A stretch of DNA of 64,000 nucleotides from Epiperipatus broadwayi (lineage: Eukaryota; Onychophora; Udeonychophora; Euonychophora; Peripatidae), in assembly GCA_028023455.1 (NCBI GenBank), contig JAQFVV010006215.1, forward strand, positions 8,947,950-9,011,949. Reading direction: 5' to 3'. Position 1 is the first letter of the stretch, and each line of letters begins with the position of its first letter. A model generated the notes under the pieces. The model did no database searches and had not been told where the DNA came from. It was given only the letters and a program-made list of their open reading frames with translations. Position numbers and translations under genes: made by a program. Below, in pieces: positions 50,976 to 63,449 of this stretch.

Positions 50976-53900
50976 TGAGCAAAATGAGATCAATAGGGCA
51001 TGTGATATAACCCATTGACCCCCAAACCACATATGATTAACTTAATTTTGAAAAAACAATTGAATTGATGATGAATATTTAATAATGAATAATATATAAC
51101 GCGTTCATGACCTAAGTTTGAATATAGGAGTTCACTACTTCATTTGTACTAAGCATGAGGCTTTAACACCCAAAAAAAAATGTCAAAATTAATATTACAA
51201 GAACTTTTACTGGAGATATTATTCTAAATCTTGCTAGCATGAAAGCGTGCAAACCATTTAAGCATTTTGCCAACTGCATCTAGCTGCTTGGTGTACACAA
51301 AGGGCTTCACCTGCTTTGAGGTTACTAAAAATACAGAGCGAACATTAAATATAAGTGCTAGCAAGCAATACTGTAAAATTAAGACTTTTATGCTATCATA
51401 TTGGATATTTTTAATTATAACGACTGAGATGAACAAAATTAATTTTGACACAGACAAAATATTTCATTTATTTTACCCCTATGCTTTGATCTATGGACAT
51501 GCTACTTCGCTAACGATAATTTTCTTACTGTCATGAACGCGTAACACAAACGTATAATATATATATACTGATATAGTACACGTATAATTAATATATATAC
51601 AGATGAATAATTATTTTAACTAACGAATCTTTTACTGAACGAACATTTAAAAAAATAATCTTGAAAACATTTTTATAAGAAAGAATTAGAAAATGATATT
51701 TTAATTTATTAAATCATTTCAGTATATATATAACACTTTTTTTTTTAAAAAAAAAATATCACTCTACAGAAACAATTACTTTATTGGGATTTCAATTAAC
51801 TGAGTAACTAAAATCACAATTCTAATCTCCAGGGCATGTGTGGGGTTTATTAAGTCGAGCCACAACGATTGGGCAGCCAAAAACATATCCATGTACCGGT
51901 CGAAAACCACCACCCCGCATGTCAAATCGGATTCAAACTCAGCTTAACCAAAACCGAATTCAAACCCAACTCAACAGCTCAGATAGCAGAAATCGACGGC
52001 ACAGTGCTATGCGCCAAGAACTAGCTCAACGGTTGGTGATGACTAGAGACTCCTTGCACTGACACGAATATCTAATAATTAATTACTTTGAATACTTTTT
52101 AAATCACATCATATGTATGTTCGGGTTGCCAACACAGACAGCGAGTATTAACATTTAAATAATTATAAAAAGGATGATGAACTAAGAAACCAAGTATGTT
52201 AGAAAATATTTAATACTAATAATAATTTGTTTTGTTCAATAAAATATAAATAGCATTAGTTACCTCTAGTCTTTAAAAGCATTTATAAATATAATCAGAG
52301 TAGCGGTCCTTATCATATGCCAATGGAAATTACGCAATATTGGAATTCTATGTCTATGCCCCCAACAAGAAAATATAAAGGTGGATAAAGGTATTTATTT
52401 AGAACGGAAATGATTGTTCTAATTTTATTACGGTGGAATATGAGATTTATCTTCACATTCGGAAGAGCATTCATGAAGAGCAAAACGTATTTTAAGGCAT
52501 AACTTTAATCTTTATTTGAAAACTTATTTAATTAAACATATTTGAGAATTGGTTCGACTTTAATTTAAATCACTCCATCACGAATTACGAGCACGGAGCG
52601 GGTTTTACCGGGACAAAAATGCAACGGTGCTTGACGAATTACGAGGCAGAGAGTCAAATTTAAAGATGATCGCTAGTCGATGATCGAAGTCTTATGGCGG
52701 CTTGCATTTGGCAAGTCTTACGCCCTTTGACTAATGAATCGGAAAGGAAGTACTTTCTTCCTGGAAAAATTTAAATAAGAGAATGATCACCGACCAGCCT
52801 AACGGAGCGGAAGATGGCCCTACGTCAGCAACGTTTGATGATGATGACTTGGTAGTCATCGTTGAAAATAAAACCCATGTAGAATGCTCTACGTGATGAC
52901 TTGACCAATTAATTAAAGTCAAACGAGCTTTAAGAAAACTATTTGAAAGTATTGGAAACTATGTTAACTATGCCTTAATATCGTGCCCTTCCTGAATATT
53001 ATAAAATAACAAAAGTGGAATTAAAATACATTTAACCCTTTATCGACCCTTTTTGCAATAAGACATTAAAGATTATATTTGCATAAATAAATATTAGTGG
53101 AACAAGAAAATCATTTAACATTATGTGAATATATATAAATACTTATAACTTAGATAGGAGCTGGGGACATAGGTGAAAAATTGAGCTAATAATTTATTAT
53201 TAGCTAAATGTAAAAATAGTAAACCTGTAATATTTTCTTTCGACTCGATGATTAATAGAACTTATCAATTTAGTTCTAATGGGCGAGAATTACTATTTGA
53301 AATTAATGTTATATTATTTGCGTGAGGCAAATGGAATCAAGGAGCTCATCGAGTCGAAAGATTATTGGCATATAATTTTTAAATACGACATTAAAAAAAA
53401 CACACTAACATATATATATTAAACGAACCGCCAGGTAAGAAAAGAAAAGTTTAAAGACTAGAGATTTAAAGAATTACGTTATATATTTACAGTAGCATTT
53501 TAGAAATAAAGGGTGTTACAAAGATTTACATTAAAGAATAAAAGAGCTCTTAATAAGGAGGAGTATAAAATAAAGTTCGAACTGGCCAGAAAGTTTAACG
53601 TTCATATTACCCCTTCCGCTGGTCCTTAAGTTACACCTCCAAGTTGTTGAAAACGTAGGCATCATTGGTTAACTACTGGAGTAGTATTTTAGTAGCTTTC
53701 ATTATTTTAGCAGAATTATCGATCCGGAAAACGGTTCAGCAGCTCCATTGAAGATTTCTCAGGACTTTAGGAACCGTAGCCAGATTCCTGATGTTCTAGC
53801 CCTCTATCATGATGAAATACAATTTTTATACACACAGAGTTCACTGCACTACTCTACAACCAAAAACTCACTAGCTTTTTCTTTACTTTTCAGGGCTATA

Positions 53901-54505
53901 TATCTACTGTTTCCTGATGCCTCCGGCTAGCGCTCATTTTGTTATCAATCTGGTTTTTTCTTATAATTAGTTGTTTTCCAAAACATTCCTTCGATAAGCT
54001 TTCAAACTAATTTGTGAATTCCTTTCCTAATTAGAAAATGAATTCTTAAAGTCTGAAATGATTTTAATCAAAAATTGAATTCTTATCTTTTTTTAATTAA
54101 TAAAACTTTACTGTTGTTTTTTTTTTGAGAATTTGAAAGCCCATGGAAGGAATGTAGCTTTTAATCGCAAAACTTTACAGATTATTTAAAAGTAAAAAAA
54201 AACAAGTATTCCCGACGCAATGAAACTTTCGAAAATTATATATATTTAAATATTTACAAATATATACGCACAATCCACGCAATTGTAATATATATAAATT
54301 CATGAATATTTTATCATGAATTTATTAAGAGAATTGCTCAATTTTAAACTGAAACTAATTGATTTTAATACACATTTGAAATAAATTATTCATTATGGAA
54401 ATTAGCGTGGATTGAACGTATAAAGCCCCATTGCATCGGAAATTTAAGGTTAGTATTAGGGTAACTAACATGAAGCTAGGATCGAACTCAGATCCGACTG
54501 CTTCA
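50976..54505 (-). repeat. 5' LTR of the long-LTR non-autonomous retrotransposon
   Basis: On the minus strand it runs from TGAAGCAGTCGG (54505) to TGCTCA (50976), about 3,530 bp, ending one base before the primer-binding site. Positions 51908-54505 are matched by the left LTR; the rest of the match falls in the N gap, so the 3' boundary rests on the primer-binding site and the TGA...TCA termini. Frames on both strands are short and shared by the two copies without recognisable motifs. Confidence 0.75.
53237..53360. repeat. Inverted repeat inside the LTR (right copy)
   Basis: The same 15-bp inverted arms as at 48191-48314, at 53237-53251 and 53346-53360. Confidence 0.7.
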
Positions 54506-54883
54506 CTACACAACAAGGAATAAAAACTTCTTTTCTCCGAACTTGTAAATCTATCATTGGAAAGCAAGCACTGATTAAAATGAATGCTGGTTATGCAAAC
54601 AAATTTTTAATACTATTAGTTAGATCTTAGAGCAAATATAGTACCTTCCAAAAAAAAATAAAACCCTGATAGCCGTATTTTTTTTTTAAAAAGTCTTTTT
54701 CTGTAAGATGATTGAAAGTCATCTTTCAAAATAGTTATATTATTATTAGACCTGATAACTCTTTAGTTTCTAGTGCTCTTTTACTTTAAGATTTAGAACA
54801 GTTTATATCAAGCTAGTTCACATAATTTATATATGTATCTTTTAAAAAAATCTAAATACTTTTATTACTCACACACACAGAGA
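54506..54883. other. AT-rich spacer
   Basis: Flank of the long-LTR element. The target-site duplication cannot be checked because the other flank lies in the gap. Confidence 0.5.
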
Positions 54884-55019
54884 CAAAACCATACAGTAGC
54901 GCCACTCAGTGCAAGCCAGAGTAATCAATGGATGCTAGGTTTGTGCATAAAATCTCTAGCTAATGCTAGCATCCATTGATTACTCTGGCTTGCACTGAGG
55001 TGCTACTATAGTGGTTTAA
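54884..55019. mobile_element. Short foldback/MITE-like element
   Basis: Inverted arms of about 50 bp (54885-54938 and 54966-55018) separated by 27 bp. Each contains GCAAGCCAGAGTAATCAATG or its complement. The element is about 135 bp and less AT-rich than its flanks. No coding capacity. Confidence 0.75.
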
Positions 55020-56679
55020 TACTTTTACTATTACTATCTTCTATTTTGCCATCATTATCATTAAAATAATTCTATTGCTTACATAAGAAATCTACAAAAC
55101 CTAACTGATTAGCTAAATTTTATAATGCAGGCCATTGTTTTTTTCATGCTGAGCTGTTTAAGTATGCAGTCATTTGTCAAAGAAAACTATTAATATTAAA
55201 AAGTAAGTAAAATCAAATTGTACTAGTCTGTCCTATGTATATATGTGAGGATCCTCTTTAATATTTTTCATATATTCTCAAAAGAACAACATATTTATAT
55301 TCTGCAAGTAAAATGTATATCAAAATCTAATCACATAAAGATTTAACATTTCCAGTTTTTCTCTGTGAATTTAAATAGAGCAGCTTGATAAAATAATAAA
55401 TGATACTGTTTTTCTATCCATATAACAGTTCTAGATTAGTTTGTCAGTTATTATTTTATATTATTCATTAGTTTTATGTTTTGGACAGGTTAAAATAATA
55501 GTAAAGTGATCCAAGTTCAATATGTCATTGTTGTTACTCGGACATCATATAACATGTCAAGCAACAAGTCATTTAATTTTTATTTGTATTTGAAGTTTAT
55601 TATTTTTTATTTTTTTTAAAAAAAATAATTAAATTGTGCATTGTAATTAGTATACTGAGTAATTCATATATTATTAGCCAAACATTTATGATTTAGGCAT
55701 TAATTTTGTTTTTAATTTGTTAGATCACATATTTATAATATAATTTTTAAATTATGAATGCTGACAGAACTATTTTCAAGGGAACACCATAACTGTGCCA
55801 AAGTTAAACATTATCACAAATTATAATAGGCTTCAATCTTATATTAGCAGATTTTATGTGTTTTATTTGAAAATTTGAAAGATGAAATTCTTACAATTAT
55901 TAAATGTGATGTTTTTTTATTATTAATAAGCACAAATATAATTATGTTTTGGACAATTTTAGCAATTACAATCAATTCCATTTTTGTAATATCTTACCAT
56001 GTCTATATATAGTTGTCTTTGCATATTCATAATATTTGTTTCCAACCATATCATGAATAATGAAATTTACAGATAATAGCAAAACATATTATAATTTGTA
56101 TTATTAACAGGCTTGCATATAAGTGCATGTGCATTTTCTATATGTGATGTGAATAAAAAATTTAAATATATATATTTTTTATATATTATTGCTTTTTTTT
56201 TTAAATCAAGGATAATGGAAGTTACAGATATGAAAATTGTGGATCTCTGTGATATACAATATATTATTCATTAAAAACAAGTCAACCCTTAGACAATTAC
56301 AATAAACATAACAATCAACATTTTCAAACTGTTGTCAAGGCAACAACATTTTAACAATAAAGGTGAAATCCCACCTTTATTTATAGTCCAATTTTATATA
56401 AATACTAAAGATTGCAATTTGACCACAAAGATTGAAATTATTGATATAAAGAAGTTTAAATAAACTGCCTTAAATAGGTAAATAGGTTCTGAATGCAGAC
56501 TAATAAATAGTCAATTATAACATTACAAACTGCAATTATAATTTTACAAACCCATTTTAGCCTTCAGCATTGTTGCACTTAATATATTATTCTTATAGTA
56601 AATGTATAGGATTATTGCTGTTATACAATGATATTTTATATTATTTTCTTAAAAATTATATAAAAAAACAGCATAATAG
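55020..56679. other. AT-rich stretch without genes
   Basis: No coding signal or recognised repeat. Confidence 0.55.
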
Positions 56680-57421
56680 ATTACATTTTTTTAATATAGG
56701 GAGCATACCAATAGCTCAAACAAGCTCTTAATTGATAAGCGTGGTAAGAGAAAATACTTAAAATCTCTATCTGGAACATTCCTATCCCCAGATCAATTGG
56801 TTTTGAGCTTTTGGCTTATCCCAGTGAGGAGCTAGAATATTCAGACACTAGATTCAAAATATCAACTCAAAGCCCAGCAGTTATTTAATACATAACATTT
56901 AAGTAGAAACTGAAATATTCGGGCATGAAAATGTCTTTAACTCCAGCTATCTAACTTAAACAGCTAAATGGGACTGAACAAAATTCAGATCTACCATATA
57001 TTAATAGCCTTAGCATTGCCAAGGTCTTAAAGGTAAAATTATAATAATCAATAGAGCAAGTCATATATAGCCTGACATTACTTTTTTTTTTTTTGGAGTT
57101 AAAGACATTTTCATGTCCGAAAATTTCAGAGTTTCTACTTAAATGATATGTATTAAATAACTGCTGGGCTTTGAGTTGATATTTTGGATCTAGTGTCTGA
57201 ATATTCTAGCTCCTCTCTAAGGTGAGCCAAAAGCTCGAAACCAATTGGTCTGGGGATAGGAATGTTCCACATAGAGATTTTAAATATTTTCTCTTACTGC
57301 ACTTATCAATTAAGAGCTTATTTGAGCTATTGATACGCCCCCTATATTACATATTTGTAAATGCAAACTCATAAAAGCAATGTCACACTATGACTTGCTT
57401 TATTGATTATTACATTTTTTT
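56680..57421 (+). mobile_element. Foldback element with tail and 13-bp target-site duplication
   Basis: The direct repeat ATTACATTTTTTT flanks the insertion (56680-56692 and 57409-57421). The insertion has a long inverted repeat (about 56694-56946 and 57095-57352, arms of about 250 bp, loop of about 150 bp). A unique tail of about 55 bp then runs from ATATTTGTAAATGCAAAC through AATGTCAC to GACTTGCTTTATTGATTA. The same arm-plus-tail unit occurs at 6.83-6.98 kb and a shorter relative at 60.47-60.85 kb. The long duplication and one-sided tail indicate an RNA-mediated element. No protein is encoded. Confidence 0.75.
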
Positions 57422-57459
57422 CTATTTTTAATAATAGTATAATGAAAAGTAATTTTAAT

Positions 57460-58639
57460 TTATAAGAAAATGAAAAAGATAAAAGATTTAATTGGAATAT
57501 GTATATATAATGAGAAAATTAAAAGACAATATTTAATTAACTGTAAAATATATAAAGTTGTCCCTAATATATGTAAATCATCATTAGAAATAAAATATCA
57601 AACAATTGGAAATTAAAACAAAAATTTGAAAATTATATATTACAAATTTTTCTAAATGAAAAATGTATCATATTAAATAATATCTATAAATTTGAAATAT
57701 TGAAAGTAGATATTAAATCATCATTAATAAATATAAATACATGGGATAATTATAATGTATTTTTATATAACTATAAAATGAAATAGATATTGGAGAAATA
57801 TTGGAATCAATATTCAAATATTGATGTTAATGATAAATAATTTTATAAATGTATGATTTATAATAAGGAAAAACAGGATAATTTCATAGATTTAATGACA
57901 TAAATTTTCTACAGAGTAAAATATTTTATTAAATAAAGGACTATCGTTTATACTTTCATTGATATCAATATTAATAAGATTGTTACAGATATAGAATTAA
58001 CTACTCTTTCATTAGAAGGAAAAAAGAAAATAAACTATTTATTTAAAAAACATTTATATGAAAAGAAAATTTTTAAGAAAAAATATGAATATAGGAAATT
58101 CATTAAAAATATTAAAAAATATTTGTAATATTGAAAAAAATGACAATATGTAAAGAGAATAAAGGAAATAGAATGATTATATAGAAAGAATAGAATATGA
58201 AATAAAAAAATAATAAATTACCAAAAATACATACTAATACAATAAAAATGAAAAAACACAAAATTATAAATATAAATCGATATAAATTATTGATCCTTAT
58301 GAAAACCCATGTATTTTTACTAAGGTTAAAATTTGTAAAAATAATCTATTGAAATTATTATTTAATTTCAGCAATTTTATTGTTCAGAAATTTTGCAAAT
58401 ATTTAAATAAATAAATAACAAATATAAGATATGGAGAATTTTGTATAAAAAATACAAATGGTATCATAAATAAATTAAATAAAACTGAATAGAAACTTAA
58501 ATAAAGAAATGTATCCAAGTATTTCAAGAATTAAAAATATATAAATATTAATACAAAAATTATATTTATACATAAATGTTCTAAATATAATATATTATGG
58601 GGGAATAATGCCTAATCATTTATATTCTAAATACAATAA
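57460..58639 (+). other. Very AT-rich decayed region, possibly the N-terminal part of a PLE
   Basis: Lys/Asn/Ile-rich frames with many stops, for example EGKKKINYLFKKHLYEKK at about 58020. It lies directly upstream of the PLE RT fragment in the same orientation, so it is probably its decayed 5' half, but no motif is clear. Confidence 0.3.
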
Positions 58640-59400
58640 TGAATATTGGAATATACAATGAATAGATATTGGGTTGTTTAATTAGTGGGTTAATGTTATC
58701 AATATTTATAAGTGAATTAGAAATAAATATAATTGAAAAAAGAATAAATCAAGAAGTAATACATTATTCTATATATGTACATGATATTTTAATAATTGAT
58801 AGCAAACAAGCTATGAATTATATATATAATAAATTTAACAATAATGTACATAATATTATATTTATAAAAGTAGAATTTAAAGTTACAATAAAGTATTTAG
58901 ATATAGAAATTATTACAGACAAAGGCAACACAATTATATTAAAGCATTTCATTAAAGAAGATAAGGAAGATAATTCTTTTAGTTTCACAAACAAATATGT
59001 ATACAAAAGATAGCAGTTATTAAAAATTTTAAATATAAAAATGATAAATATATTACAGATAAAAATATAGCTAATTTATAAAAGGAATTGAATTATAGAA
59101 AAACTGTAGATATAATCTAAGAATATTAAAAGTATACTTTTTAATTATAAAACATCTAAATTAAATAATATTTCTGTTATAAATAGTAGTTCTGATAATA
59201 AAAAATGGATACAACTTTTATATTATCCCAAAATTGATAATACAATAGTAAAAAATTAAAATTATCGAGATAAAAGCGTAAGCATAGGATAGTCAAATAA
59301 TAAAAATCTAGACAAATTAATATGTAATTATAAATAAAAGATATAAAATATAAAAAAGGAATTCTGATAAAATTAATTGTGGAAATTGCAGTATGATTGA
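58640..59400 (+). pseudogene. Penelope-like element reverse transcriptase fragment
   Basis: The frame 58669-59013 gives MGCLISGLMLSIFISELE, the PLE counterpart of the MGSPIS block, and then YSIYVHDILIID, the catalytic YVDD box with the first aspartate changed to histidine. KVTIKYLDIEIITDKGN matches the FLDI motif that follows in PLEs. Past stops, a CGNCSMI remnant at about 59375-59396 resembles the Cys-containing segment before the GIY-YIG domain. The loss of the aspartate and many stops make it inactive. The N-terminal half is not recognisable. Confidence 0.75.
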
Positions 59401-59639
59401 CTAGAGAAACATTTAACAGAAGAGATGATAAATCTGCATTCTACTTAACATTTGTATATAAAAATAAATTGTTTAATGGTGAAAGGGAGAATTACAGCTC
59501 TTTAACAGGGGATCTAAACAAAATGGGTTTCATGTTAAAAAGTTTGCTGATCCCAGGTAAGAAATTTTATATAGATAGTTTTTGTGCTGGCAAATGCAAG
59601 ATAAGTATTGGGACCAAAGTTATGATTTAAATATTACTT
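59397..59639 (+). other. Unrecognised 77-codon open frame
   Basis: The frame (MTRETFNRRDDK...GTKVMI) directly follows the PLE fragment and is less AT-rich than its flanks. No motif is recognised. It may be part of the PLE or a different insertion. Confidence 0.25.
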
Positions 59640-60455
59640 TATTTGTTATTACTGTATTTGACTTATTAATCAAACAAGTTTTGGGAATATATGAAAATAG
59701 CTACTTGTCCATGAAAGTTATACATATTATTTAGCTTCTCCATGATGGAATGAAGAAAATATTATTATTATTGATAGAAAATCTAAAGCATTTAAAATAG
59801 GAATGTTACGAATGTGTTCTTAATTTAACTTTTCAATTTCTATGTCAATGGTCTGTGATATGGTTAATTGGCAGTTTCATGATATAGGTTTGACAATGAA
59901 GTTTTTAATTTGTCACAAAATAAGAGCAGAAGCTTGTTTTTCTTAATATTTATATTTAGAGGATGCTGATTGTGCAAACTTTGCCATTTCAAAAGTTCAT
60001 TTTCAGAATGTTTGCAGTGTTTTGAATGTAGTCTCTGAAATCTTTTTTAATAATATTTAAAAACTCAACTAGCTACTAATAAAAGTAAAATTTTCAGCTT
60101 AAGATTATTGACTTGAGATGATGAAATCAATTTAAATGTCTTGATGTCTTTTTAAATTGAAAAAAGAATTGAATATTCAGTAGTCTATTGTTACTAAATC
60201 AATTGGAAATTCAGCATAGAACTACCATTTTGTTCAATTTATTATAGTGAAATAATTCATGAAATATCTATTAATATTAATATAAATGCATTAGAAAAAA
60301 GTTATTTAAGAATGCTCTGTGAGATTAAACCAATGAGGAAAAAAAAATGTTAAGGATGCTCCATAATATAAAACCAACCACTGTTATTCAGCTTGCTGGG
60401 TATTATGTTATATAATTTGCCATTGTAAAAATATCTTCATTGAATTTTTATGAAC
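59640..60455. other. AT-rich spacer
   Basis: No gene recognised. Confidence 0.5.
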
Positions 60456-60861
60456 AAAGGTGTATTAGACTAAAATAAAGAACATGCTAATAGCACTATC
60501 AAGCTTTATTGATAAATGCTGCCAGAGAAAGCATTTAAAATCTCTATCTAGAAATATCTCAATCCCAGATTGGTTTCTAACTACTGGCTTTCCTAGTGAG
60601 GCACTGGAATATTTCAGACATTAGATCCAATGTCTGAAATATCCTAGCACCTCACTGAGGAAAGCCAATAACTAGTAACTGGTCTGGAGCTGGGGATAAT
60701 TTTTAGATAGAGATTTTAAATGCTTTCTCTTGCGGCATTTATCAATAAAGCTTGATAGAGCTATTAGCATGTTCTTTATTTTAATTTATAATTACAAGCT
60801 TATCAAATTAAGTCACATGATGTTTGACTATTTTTATTTACTATTAAAGGTGTATTAGACT
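60456..60861 (+). mobile_element. Foldback element with tail and 16-bp target-site duplication
   Basis: The exact repeat AAAGGTGTATTAGACT flanks it (60456-60471 and 60846-60861). The insertion is a nearly perfect 313-bp palindrome (60471-60783, arms of about 150 bp, almost no loop) followed by a tail of about 60 bp related to the tails at 57.35 and 6.93 kb. The arm shares AAAATCTCTATCT with the longer copy. No coding capacity. Confidence 0.8.
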
Positions 60862-62458
60862 TTCTAAAAAATATTTTACTTTTATGTGAGACACAGCCCT
60901 CCTTTACATTATAAAAATATCTCAAACATACTTTAAAAAAGTTCATTGGAAAAATGTGATCAAGGATAGAGTACAACAGAGAACTAAATTAGATAAGATG
61001 TTGATATTTTTCAAAAAGTGAAGTTGGCTGCATAAGAAATTAAATATTATTATTATGTCAGATAATGAGATCAAAGAACATATTAATGATTTGCAGATTT
61101 GGATTATATTATCTTTGCAAACTCTTTAACTTTTTACTTTTGGGTTCTATCTTTTTTCTTCTTTGGAGTTAGGGTAATCATATTACTTTATGAATCATGA
61201 CACAATATTTGCAGCAGTTAGGATTCATATAAATTTCATCTATTGAATTAAAAATACATATAATATAAAGAATTATATAATTTAGTACATTAAAAAGTTG
61301 TAAGTTGTATTATTATGAACCAGACTGTGTCCTTTATCCAGTTGTGAACTTAAGATAACTAGACAGCTCAAACTAATCAATTTTAAGGAAAAACCTTAAA
61401 TAAATATTTTAAAATTATATATATGAGTAATTTTTTGTCAATACATAGAATTCAAAACTTTATTATCTAATTAAAAGTGTAAATTATTGTTTTTGATTTA
61501 TTGTTTTAATTATTGCTAAATGAGATTTTTTATGCTGATGTAAATATAATCATATTCTATATTTTCAAGTGTTATACTGTTTTTAATAAAGTAAATTTAT
61601 ATAGTTTATAAAGAATATTTCAATTTATACAATTATAGATATTTAAATTTTTAGCAGAATTTAGATTTATAATGAGATAAGTAAAAGGTTACTATTGAAA
61701 TCCAAATAATTTATAAACCCAAAAAAATGCCCTGGAACCAATGGTCCTAGATTAACTAGTTTAACAATATATCTAGGATAAGGTTTATATTCATAGTGGA
61801 ATTAATTATAATTTTTATTTGGTTACATATGTGCTAATTGACTATAAAAAGCATCATATATGTAATCTTTCACACTTTCAAATAAAGCAAATAAAATCTT
61901 AATATAAATAAGATTCAATCCTCTTCTAATTTATGGTTAATGGTGATTGAGAACTTATTACTTTTGATGAAAGAAATTTTGTTGATACTGGTTCTGTGAA
62001 TTTTTATAATCGTTTGTAATTCAGTATTTGGTTATTACAAGTAGCACACACTCATATATATCATTTCCATTGTATGTTGATAGAAAATATTTAAAATGTT
62101 TGATTATTAGCATATATATGTGTGAACATACTGAGATTAATTGTAATAAATAATGAAAGAATAGTTACAATCCTCTATAGTTCCAGTTTTTGAACTAACC
62201 AATTGCTACCATTGTCTGAAGCTGTCATATTAAATCTTTGTTGCTATGACTAATAAGGAGCTAACTACCACTGTAGTATTAAAGAAAGTAGGTATTTTGG
62301 TCTCTAGTACATCTGAAGAGACTATTAGTTGAACTTAGCCAAAATATATATATTATTAGATTTTTGGGCTTTATTCAAAACATACTAATCATTAAATTTA
62401 ACAATACAAATAATAATAAATGTTTTTATTATTTATTATGTGTAAGTGTATATATATA
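60862..62458. other. AT-rich stretch without genes
   Basis: No convincing coding signal or recognised repeat. Confidence 0.5.
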
Positions 62459-62970
62459 TATGTAAGTTCCAAGTAATTTAATGGCAAAAATCAGTAGCAC
62501 TTCGATTACTTAGTAATTCTTATCATGCAAAGAAGTAATATAATTTATGAGATTATATGTTTGTAAAAAATCATATATCGGTGAATCAAGATGTGCTCTG
62601 GAAAAAAGGATAAAAGAACATCAATTATTATATATTCGGTAAAAAAAATATATAATACTACCTTAAGATTCTTCAACTATGAAAAGTCTTGTAATTTTAA
62701 ATTTATTTTTAATGTAAATGTTACAAAAATATTAATGGAAGAAGGAAATCGTAAAAAGAATAATTAAGGAAGCAATATTGATAAATAAATTCAAAGATAA
62801 TATAATAAATAGACAAGCAGCAAATACATATGTAGCGCTTGGAAAATCATGTGATATTAAACCGTATTTCTGTATAGTTGATAAGAATTACTATGTAATC
62901 AAAAGTGCTACTGATTAATTAAGATATTATTATTTTTATCATAAAAATTATTTGGAACTTATGTGTAATA
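62459..62970. repeat. Inverted arms enclosing a PLE endonuclease fragment
   Basis: The inner arms at 62491-62523 and 62881-62914 are near-exact complements (TCAGTAGCAC at both outer ends, AATTCTTAT inward). A second complementary pair (GTAAGTTCCAA at about 62462, its complement at about 62955) extends the arms. They enclose about 360 bp of GIY-YIG sequence. Confidence 0.75.
62547..62918 (+). pseudogene. Penelope-like element GIY-YIG endonuclease fragment
   Basis: The frame from 62547 reads MRLYVCKKSYIGESRCALEKRIKEHQ, the YIG half of the GIY-YIG nuclease with the catalytic arginine (in CALEKR) and the KEH motif usual in PLEs; it stops at about 62643. After a frameshift, the frame 62742-62918 gives KEIVKRIIKEAILINKFKDN and INRQAAN, with the glutamate of the RIIKEA motif matching the conserved metal-binding residue. 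The stop at 62916-62918 lies inside the right inverted arm. The matching GIY part upstream is not clear. It is separated by 3 kb from the RT fragment on the same strand; the two could be pieces of one PLE split by insertions or two copies. Confidence 0.8.
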
Positions 62971-63008
62971 TATTTGTAATGAGTATTTATAGTTTATATA
63001 TATATAAT

Positions 63009-63310
63009 ATTCAAATATAAGTATACTGGCTATACTTAACAATGTAATTAGAAGGGACACCCTCCTTACAGCTATGCACTCCATATTATACAACTGATAC
63101 ACATGGCGACCTACATATGGAAACGATAAATGATCTCCAATATACATATTTCATGCTGAACCAGCACTCATCAGTTGGTCCAGATCACCACTTCTCACAT
63201 ATATATGCAGTCAGTGCTCAGTTTATATTAAGATAGTAAATCTTCAAACTTTAATAGACAAGCTTTACCCTCCAACTATTCAGCCATCCATGTCATTGAA
63301 AATCCAATGA
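63009..63310 (-). repeat. Hammerhead-bearing repeat, family A (direct copy 1)
   Basis: It begins with ATTCAAATATAAGTATACTG on the plus strand and is repeated from about 63450. It contains the best family-A ribozyme and, to the right, a block with TTTATATTAAGATAG also found near the other copies. Confidence 0.75.
63132..63186 (-). ncRNA. Type-I hammerhead ribozyme, intact motif
   Basis: On the minus strand: GATC and CCAA form stem I with TTGG and GATC across an internal loop (TGGA against A); CTGATGA; stem II GTGCTG/CAGCAT with GTT loop; GAAA; a 2-bp stem III (AT/AT) with ATGT loop; A as predicted cleavage-site nucleotide before TTGG. All core bases are present. Activity is predicted only. 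Confidence 0.8.
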
Positions 63311-63449
63311 TGGAACACGCAAAGCCCTTGTTGATGCCAATATTATTGTCATATTCATGTTGACTTTAAGTCACTCTGATCCCTCATATATAGGACCTTA
63401 ATATGTCCATTTAAATACACAGAAGAGGGATGGGCAGAATACAGACTGA
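63311..63449. other. Spacer between direct hammerhead repeats
   Basis: About 140 bp, less AT-rich than average, unmatched elsewhere in the window. Confidence 0.4.
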
